Below, piece by piece: positions 1-5,050 of a DNA stretch of 5,050 nucleotides. The translations under genes were made by a program, and so were the position numbers. The DNA is taken from the NCBI GenBank assembly GCA_902805495.1, contig CADCTH010000413.1, positions 1 through 5,050 of the forward strand, given 5' to 3'. The notes beneath the pieces are model-generated. The model made no database searches. It saw only the letters and a program-made list of their open reading frames with translations, and had not been told where the DNA came from. Position 1 is the first letter of the stretch, and every line of letters begins with the position of its first letter. Source of the stretch: an uncultured Actinomycetospora sp. GTDB taxonomy: Bacteria; Actinomycetota; Actinomycetes; Mycobacteriales; Pseudonocardiaceae.

Positions 1-881
<881 letters not shown>

Positions 882-882
<1 letters not shown>

Positions 883-1784
883 CAGGTGTTCCTCCCGGGT
901 GCGGGCTCGAGGACGACGTCCGAGCCGAAGTGCTTGGCGACGAGGTCGGTGACGGAGGCGCGGTCGGCCGTGACGATCTCGGCCGCGCGCTCCTCCCAGC
1001 CGAACACGCAGTGGGTCAGTGTGCCGTCGAAACCCGCCGCGGCCAGCGCGGCGAACACGGCGTCGAAGTCGACCTCGCCGGTGCCCATCGGGGCGTGCTG
1101 GTGCACGCGGACCGTCGAGCCGGGCGGGTTGACGATGTAGCGCAGTCCGCCCGAGGCGGTGTGGTCGAGGGTGTCGGCGAGGTGCACGTGGGTCACCCGG
1201 GCGCCGGCACGGGCGATGATCCCCGCGGGGTCGTTGCCCTGGTGGAACGTGTGCGGCGTGCAGTAGAGGAACGAGACCCAGTCCCGGTCGAGCCCCGCGA
1301 CCATGTCCAGCGCGGCGTGCCCGTCCTCGATGAAGTCGTCGGGGTGGGGCTCGAGCACGAGGCGGACGCCCTCGCGCTCGAAGTCCGGCGCGAGCTCCTC
1401 GAAGGAGCGCAGGAACATCGCCTCGGCGTGCTCGGCGCCCTCGGGGCGGCCGTTGAACTCGGTGTTCATCGTGTCCACGCCGAGGTCGACGGCGATCTGG
1501 ATGGCGCGACGCCACGCGCGGACCGCGGCCTGCCGGGCCTCCTCGGACGGTCCCGACCAGCGCAGGACGGGCAGCACCGAGGAGATCCCGACGCCGGCGT
1601 CGGCGGCTCGGCGTCGCAGCGTGGCGACGGTCGTGGAGTCCACGCGCGGGTACCGGAAGAACGGGATGAAGTCCTCCTTCGGGGAGAGCTCCATCCACGC
1701 GTACCCCGCGCGCGCGACGGCGTCGGGCAGCTCGGTCACCGCGTGCGTGCGGTGGAACATCTGGGCGTCGAGGGCCATCCTCAC
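882..1784 (-). CDS. iolH: IolH-type sugar phosphate isomerase/epimerase (xylose-isomerase-like TIM barrel)
   Basis: A 300-residue soluble protein of the AP endonuclease 2 / xylose-isomerase-like TIM-barrel superfamily, the same fold as IolE and IolI. Seen: N-terminal ALDAQMFHR strand, ELSPKEDFIPFFR at 32-44, SSVLPVLRWSGP at 68-79, LEPHPDDF at 144-151 (Glu145), HTFH at 178-181, HVHLADT at 199-205 (His201), the NPPGSTVRVHQH stretch at 219-230, and GTGEVDF at 234-240, a superfamily signature. Its place between iolG and iolA, plus the ELSPKEDF/PVLRWSG wording, fits the IolH group of inositol operons; I recall a D-E-G-H gene order in corynebacteria. Its reaction is not established; isomerisation or epimerisation of an inositol-derived keto sugar is inference. 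Two usual metal ligands look replaced (see findings). The GTG start at 1784 is preferred to the ATG two codons later, because a GGGGGA site lies 6 nt upstream and homologues begin in the same way. It overlaps iolG by 4 nt (GTGA). The alternative name is IolI or generic TIM-barrel protein. Confidence 0.88.
890..896 (-). promoter_or_regulatory. Ribosome binding site of iolA
   Basis: GGGAGGA on the minus strand, 7 nt before the ATG at 882 and inside the last codons of iolH. It supports the start that overlaps the iolH stop as TGATG and implies translational coupling. Confidence 0.8.
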
Positions 1785-2872
1785 GAGTCATCCCCCGTCG
1801 CTCCGCTCGCCCCCGACCGATCCCCCGTCGCTCCGCTCGCCCCCGACGGGTCCTCCATCCCGGTCTCGATGCGCTCGCCCTTCACCACGGCGGCCACACC
1901 GGCCTCGCAGATCGCGGCGGCGGCGTAGCCGTCCCAGGTGCCCGGGCCGTCGACGGCGTCGCCGCCCGTGGCGATGCCGCGGCGCGCGGCGTCTGCCCAG
2001 CGCTGCATCTGGTCGTCGTAGGCCTGGCCGAAGCGGGCGACGAAGTCCGGGGTGATGGTGCCGCCCCAGGTGCCGCCCACGCGCTTCGCGACGACGTTCT
2101 GGTCCAGCCCGATGATGGCCGAGCCGTGCTCGGCCACCACCTCGGTGCGCACCTCGTACGCGATCCCGGTCCGCACGAAGATCTCGATGGTGACCAGCGC
2201 CCCGGACGCGGCCTCGAAGAGCACCAGCATGGGGTCGGACACCCCGGCGGGAGCAGCGGCGGTGGGCCGGCCCCGCACGACGCTCACCGCGGCGATCTCC
2301 TCGCCGAGCAGGAACCGTGCCGAGTCGGCCTCGTGGACGACCGAGTCGCGGATCATGTACTCGGAGTCGAAGAACTCCGGCACCGCGGGGTTGCGGTGGG
2401 TGCAGTGCAGCATCAGCGGGGCGCCGAGCTCGCCGCCGGCGATCATCTGCTGCAGCGCGGCGTACTCGTGGTCGAAGCGGCGCATGAAGCCGACCTGGAC
2501 CAGCCGGCGGCCCAGCGCGGTCTCCCGCCGGTACACGGCGGCCGCGGTGGCGGCCTCCGTGGTCAGCGGCTTCTCGCACAGCACCGGCTTCCCGGCCTCG
2601 AGGCAGGCCAGGATCTGGGACTCGTGGGCGGTGCCGGGACTGGCGATGACCACGGCGTCGACGTCGTCGGCGGTGACCGCCTCGGCGGGCTCGGCCACGA
2701 CGCGGGCACCGACGGGATCCGCGACCCGGTGCGCCTGCTCGTCGGAGCAGTCGCTGACCACGCTCACGCGGGCGCCCCGGGTGCGGCGGGTGAGGCTGTC
2801 GACGTGGAACGAGCCCATCTTGCCGACGCCGAGGACGGCGACGCGCAGTTCGTCACTCTGTCCTTCACTCAT
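1781..2872 (-). CDS. iolG: Inositol 2-dehydrogenase (Gfo/Idh/MocA family)
   Basis: NAD(P)-dependent cytoplasmic oxidoreductase that oxidises myo-inositol to 2-keto-myo-inositol, the entry step of the pathway. Of its 363 residues, the N-terminal Rossmann domain carries VAVLGVGKMG at 11-20 (GxGxxG at 15-20) and the family EKP motif at 100-102. The C-terminal alpha/beta domain carries QVGFMRRFD at 126-134 and IRDSVVHEAD at 174-183. Lys101, Asp176 and His180 match the spacing of the catalytic Lys/Asp/His set known for Bacillus subtilis IolG, so the enzyme looks intact. Relatives usually end near the GERIET stretch at 332-337; here about 22 extra residues follow, made of two copies of SGASGATGD encoded by a 30-bp DNA repeat. 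The ATG start is 10 nt after iolE, with AGGAG 7 nt upstream that overlaps the iolE stop codon. It could act on scyllo- or D-chiro-inositol as well, since specificity within this family is hard to read from sequence, but the iolE/iolD neighbours support the iolG call. Confidence 0.93.
   Translation of the reverse strand: MSEGQSDELRVAVLGVGKMGSFHVDSLTRRTRGARVSVVSDCSDEQAHRVADPVGARVVAEPAEAVTADDVDAVVIASPGTAHESQILACLEAGKPVLCEKPLTTEAATAAAVYRRETALGRRLVQVGFMRRFDHEYAALQQMIAGGELGAPLMLHCTHRNPAVPEFFDSEYMIRDSVVHEADSARFLLGEEIAAVSVVRGRPTAAAPAGVSDPMLVLFEAASGALVTIEIFVRTGIAYEVRTEVVAEHGSAIIGLDQNVVAKRVGGTWGGTITPDFVARFGQAYDDQMQRWADAARRGIATGGDAVDGPGTWDGYAAAAICEAGVAAVVKGERIETGMEDPSGASGATGDRSGASGATGDDS
1790..1847. repeat. 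Two-copy tandem direct repeat, 30-bp period
   Basis: Positions 1790-1817 and 1820-1847 are identical over 28 bases, with a 30-bp period; on the plus strand each copy begins ATCCCCCGTCGCTCC. The copies lie in frame in the last codons of iolG and encode SGASGATGD twice, joined by Arg. The left copy also contains the iolH ribosome binding site. The period is a multiple of three, so gain or loss of a unit would leave both reading frames intact. No target-site duplication or transposase is visible, so it need not be mobile. Confidence 0.9.
1791..1796 (-). promoter_or_regulatory. Ribosome binding site of iolH (within the 30-bp repeat)
   Basis: GGGGGA on the minus strand, 6 nt before the GTG at 1784. 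It decides in favour of that GTG over the ATG at 1778, which would be 12 nt away. It is weaker than the other sites in the operon and is the last of four G5 runs formed by the repeat. Confidence 0.6.
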
Positions 2873-2879
2873 GGGGAGG

Positions 2880-2885
2880 CTCCTA
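2880..2885 (-). promoter_or_regulatory. Ribosome binding site of iolG, fused to the iolE stop codon
   Basis: TAGGAG on the minus strand: the TAG is the iolE stop and the AGGAG lies 7 nt before the iolG ATG at 2872. A ribosome ending iolE sits on the iolG initiation site, which suggests coupled translation. Confidence 0.78.
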
Positions 2886-3827
2886 TCGGGCCGGCGTGCC
2901 GATGCGGACCGAGGCGGTGCCGCAGGAGCCGAGGTAGGTGTGGGTGCGCTGCGCGATCGGCAGCGGCTGGTCGGGCGGGCAGGGGTACATGTCCTGCTCG
3001 ACGATCGCGAAGACGTCGCACCCGGAAGAGGTCAGCACCGCCTCCTCGACGGCCTGCAGCACCTCGGGCATCGACGGCACGCCGTAGGGCGGTTCGACCA
3101 TGGCGCCGGCCTTGACGGCGTCCGGGAAGGCCAGGTCCTCGGCCTCGACGCGGTCGAGCACGGCCGGGTCGACCTGCTTGAGGTGCAGGTAGCCGATGCG
3201 CTCGGGGTACTTGCAGATGATCGCCACGTTGTCGCCGCGGTAGTACGACACGTGGCCGGTGTCGAGGCAGAGGTTGACCCAGCGCGGATCGGTCGACTCG
3301 ACGAACCGCTCGATCTCGGACTGGTACCCGACGTGGGAGTCGGCGTGCGAGTGGAACTGCACCCGCAGGCCGTACTCCTCGAGCACGCGGCGACCGAGCT
3401 CGTCCATGCCGGTGGTCAGGCGGTCCCAGCCGGCCGCGTCGAGGGTGGGCGACTCGAGCGGGGCGCCGGTCTTGTGGTCGCGCCACGGCTCGGGGATGAC
3501 GACGAGGTGCTCGCCGCCCACCGCCCGGGTCAGCGACGCGACCTCGGTGACCTGGTCCCACACGTGCTCGAAGCTGTCGGGGCGGTGCAGGTGCTCGAAC
3601 ACCGTCCCCGCGGACACCGTCAGACCGTGCGCGCGCAGGGTGTCCGCGAGCTCGGTCGGGTCGGTCGGCAGGTAGCCGTACGGCCCGAGCTCGATGACGT
3701 CGTACCCGGCGGCGGCGACCTCGGCGAGGAAGCGGTCGGCGGGGGTCTGGTCCGGGTCGCTGGGGAACCAGACGCCCCAGGAGTCGGGGGCACTGCCCAC
3801 CCTGATCTTGCTGGAGTTCGAGCTCAC
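2883..3827 (-). CDS. iolE: Inosose dehydratase (myo-inosose-2 dehydratase)
   Basis: Metal-dependent TIM-barrel lyase that removes water from 2-keto-myo-inositol to give 3D-(3,5/4)-trihydroxycyclohexane-1,2-dione, the substrate of IolD. Counting from the GTG at 3827 gives 314 residues, near the usual family length of about 300. Seen: GSAPDSWGVWFP at 11-22, the N-terminal signature of IolE; ELGPYGYLP at 46-54; FHSHADSHVG at 158-167; LDTGH at 188-192 (Asp189); YLHLKQVD at 213-220 (His215); and VEQDM at 277-281 (Glu278). His161, Asp189, His215 and Glu278 are probable metal or active-site positions by analogy with the superfamily. The open frame runs upstream to an ATG at 3953, but those codons lie within iolD and are Arg/Pro-rich. 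GTG at 3827 has a GGAGAGG site 7 nt upstream and starts 2 nt after the iolD stop, so it is preferred. A second GTG at 3833 lies only 1 nt from that site. Confidence 0.94.
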   Translation of the reverse strand: MSSNSSKIRVGSAPDSWGVWFPSDPDQTPADRFLAEVAAAGYDVIELGPYGYLPTDPTELADTLRAHGLTVSAGTVFEHLHRPDSFEHVWDQVTEVASLTRAVGGEHLVVIPEPWRDHKTGAPLESPTLDAAGWDRLTTGMDELGRRVLEEYGLRVQFHSHADSHVGYQSEIERFVESTDPRWVNLCLDTGHVSYYRGDNVAIICKYPERIGYLHLKQVDPAVLDRVEAEDLAFPDAVKAGAMVEPPYGVPSMPEVLQAVEEAVLTSSGCDVFAIVEQDMYPCPPDQPLPIAQRTHTYLGSCGTASVRIGTPAR

Positions 3828-3829
3828 GA

Positions 3830-5050
3830 TCACACCTCTCCGGAAGGACTGGGGTGGAGGAAGCGACGCTGGGTGGACTTCGCGTCGTCGTAGGACTTGC
3901 GGGCGCGCTGGGTGGACTCGAGGTGCGAGACCTCGGCCACGGGGACGTCCCACCAGGAGCGGGAGTCGGGTGCGGGCACCAGCGGGTCGGTCTCGACGTG
4001 CACGACGACGCTGGTGGTGGCGGCCTTGGCCTCGCGCAGGGCGGACGCGAACTCGTCGGTGGTGCGGGCGCGCAGCACGCGGACGCCGAGCGATTCCGCG
4101 TTCGCGGCGAGGTCGACGGGCAGCCGTTCGCCCTCGAGGCGCCCGGACTCCGACCGGTAGCGGTAGCGGGTGCCGAAGCGCTGGGAGCCGAGCTCCTCGG
4201 ACAGCGCCCCGATCGAGGCGTACCCGTGGTTCTGCACGAGGACGGTGATGACCTTGACGCCCTCCTGGACCGCGGTCACCAGCTCCGTGGCCATCATCAG
4301 GTAGGAGCCGTCGCCGACCATGACGACGACGTCCCGGCCAGGGTCTTCACCGGCGCAGGCCATCGCGACACCGACACCGCCGGCCACCTCGTAGCCCATG
4401 CACGAGTAGCCGTACTCGACGTGGTAGCCCTTCGGGTCCCGGGTCCGCCACAGCTTGTGCAGGTCACCGGGCATCGACCCGGCCGCGCAGACGACGACGT
4501 CGCGGGGGTCGGTCAGCTCGTTGACGATGCCGATCACCGACGACTGGGTCAGCACGTCACCCGACGGCCCCTCGGCGTAGGCCCGGGCGACGGTGGCGTC
4601 CCACTCGGCGTCGAGCCGCTGGTACTCGGCCTCGAAGTCCGGGTCGACCCGGTGGCCCGCGAGGGCCGAGGTCAGCGCCTCGAGGGTCTCGCGGGCGTCG
4701 GCGACGACCCCGATCCCGGCGTGCTTCACCGCGTCGAGGCCGGCGACGTTGACGTTGACGAAGCGGACTCCCGCGTGCTGGAACGCGGTGCGGCTGGCGG
4801 TGGTGAAGTCGGAGTAGCGGGTGCCGATGCCGATGACGACGTCGGCCTCGCGGGCGAGCGCGTTGGCCGCGGTCGTGCCGGTCGACCCGATGGCGCCGAG
4901 GCACTGCGGGTGGTCGAAGGCGAGCGTCCCCTTGCCCGCCTGGCTCTGCCCGACGGGGATGCCGGTGGCCTCGCAGAACGCCGCGAGGGCCGCGGTGGCG
5001 CCGGAGTAGTGGACGCCGCCGCCGGCCACGACCAGCGGCCGGCGGGCCGA
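3830..5050 (-). CDS. iolD: 3D-(3,5/4)-trihydroxycyclohexane-1,2-dione acylhydrolase, ThDP-dependent (5'-truncated by window)
   Basis: Thiamine-diphosphate enzyme that opens the cyclohexanedione ring made by IolE to give 5-deoxy-D-glucuronate. The visible part is 406 residues; the family is usually about 620-650, so the N-terminal pyrimidine-binding domain with its catalytic Glu is outside the window. Visible residue 1 is the codon at 5048-5050. Seen: RRPLVVAGGGVHYSGA at 3-18, the start of the central domain; SQAGKGTLAFDHPQCLGAIGSTGT at 36-59, typical of IolD; and the ThDP/Mg motif GDGSYLMMATELV beginning at 246 and closing with Asn274 in QNHGYASIG (GDG-x25-N). The C-terminal DVPVAEVSHLESTQRARKSY block also fits IolD. 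The GTG at 5027-5029 is an internal Val in the conserved PLVVAGGG strand, not a start. The gene ends 2 nt before iolE, and its last codons carry the iolE ribosome binding site. Other ThDP enzymes such as acetolactate synthase are unlikely given the IolD wording and the operon. Confidence 0.95.
   Translation of the reverse strand, partial: SARRPLVVAGGGVHYSGATAALAAFCEATGIPVGQSQAGKGTLAFDHPQCLGAIGSTGTTAANALAREADVVIGIGTRYSDFTTASRTAFQHAGVRFVNVNVAGLDAVKHAGIGVVADARETLEALTSALAGHRVDPDFEAEYQRLDAEWDATVARAYAEGPSGDVLTQSSVIGIVNELTDPRDVVVCAAGSMPGDLHKLWRTRDPKGYHVEYGYSCMGYEVAGGVGVAMACAGEDPGRDVVVMVGDGSYLMMATELVTAVQEGVKVITVLVQNHGYASIGALSEELGSQRFGTRYRYRSESGRLEGERLPVDLAANAESLGVRVLRARTTDEFASALREAKAATTSVVVHVETDPLVPAPDSRSWWDVPVAEVSHLESTQRARKSYDDAKSTQRRFLHPSPSGEV
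3835..3841 (-). promoter_or_regulatory. Ribosome binding site of iolE
   Basis: GGAGAGG on the minus strand within the last codons of iolD, 7 nt before the GTG at 3827. It decides that start over the GTG at 3833 (1 nt away) and over the distant ATG at 3953. Confidence 0.78.

Noticed and set aside
1790..1850. Repeat considered as a CRISPR array or insertion-sequence end
   Set aside because: There are only two directly adjacent copies with a 2-base linker, no spacers, no terminal inversion and no transposase; it lies in frame within a gene.
1788..2579. Minus-strand open frame within iolG in another frame, Arg-rich
   Set aside because: It is a shadow frame of iolG with low-complexity Arg/Gly/Ala composition and no independent ribosome binding context.
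2873..2882. Possible promoter or terminator between iolE and iolG
   Set aside because: The gap is only 10 bases and is occupied by the ribosome binding site; no -10/-35 pair or hairpin with a T-run is visible.
2052..3893. Very long open frame on the plus strand (over 600 codons) opposite iolG and iolE
   Set aside because: It is antisense to two clearly recognisable enzymes, has no recognisable domain and has a composition typical of a reverse-frame shadow in high-GC DNA.
5027..5029. GTG as a possible start of a shorter iolD
   Set aside because: It encodes Val within the conserved PLVVAGGG strand of the ThDP central domain, and the frame continues upstream to the window edge with conserved residues.

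Overview
The window is very G+C-rich, with almost every third codon position G or C. It is packed with minus-strand genes separated by a few bases or overlapping. Together with GTG starts and strong GA-rich Shine-Dalgarno sequences, this suggests a high-GC actinobacterium. The protein style would fit a Pseudonocardia-like or related genus, but the genus is an inference and no marker gene is present.

All coding content belongs to one operon transcribed from right to left, for catabolism of myo-inositol. In order of transcription it contains: iolD (3830-5050, its 5' end lies outside the window), iolE (2883-3827), iolG (1781-2872), an iolH-type sugar phosphate isomerase/epimerase (882-1784), and iolA/mmsA (1-882, its 3' end lies outside the window). 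From general family knowledge, IolG oxidises myo-inositol to 2-keto-myo-inositol (scyllo-inosose). IolE dehydrates this to a trihydroxycyclohexanedione, and IolD opens that ring hydrolytically to 5-deoxy-glucuronate. IolB, IolC and IolJ, which are not in this window, carry the carbon on to malonic semialdehyde. IolA then converts malonic semialdehyde to acetyl-CoA. The exact task of IolH is not settled.

The four gene junctions are +2 nt, +10 nt, -4 nt and -1 nt, and each downstream ribosome binding site lies inside or against the end of the preceding gene. The visible segment therefore looks like one translationally coupled polycistron. No intergenic stretch exceeds 10 bases, so no promoter, operator or terminator can be placed. 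No RNA gene, mobile element or CRISPR was seen.

The one structure the genes do not explain is a 30-bp tandem direct repeat (1790-1847) at the iolG/iolH junction. It adds a Gly/Ser/Ala/Asp-rich tail to IolG and also supplies the iolH ribosome binding site. The rest is a conventional inositol operon; I see no evidence here of a wholly new system.
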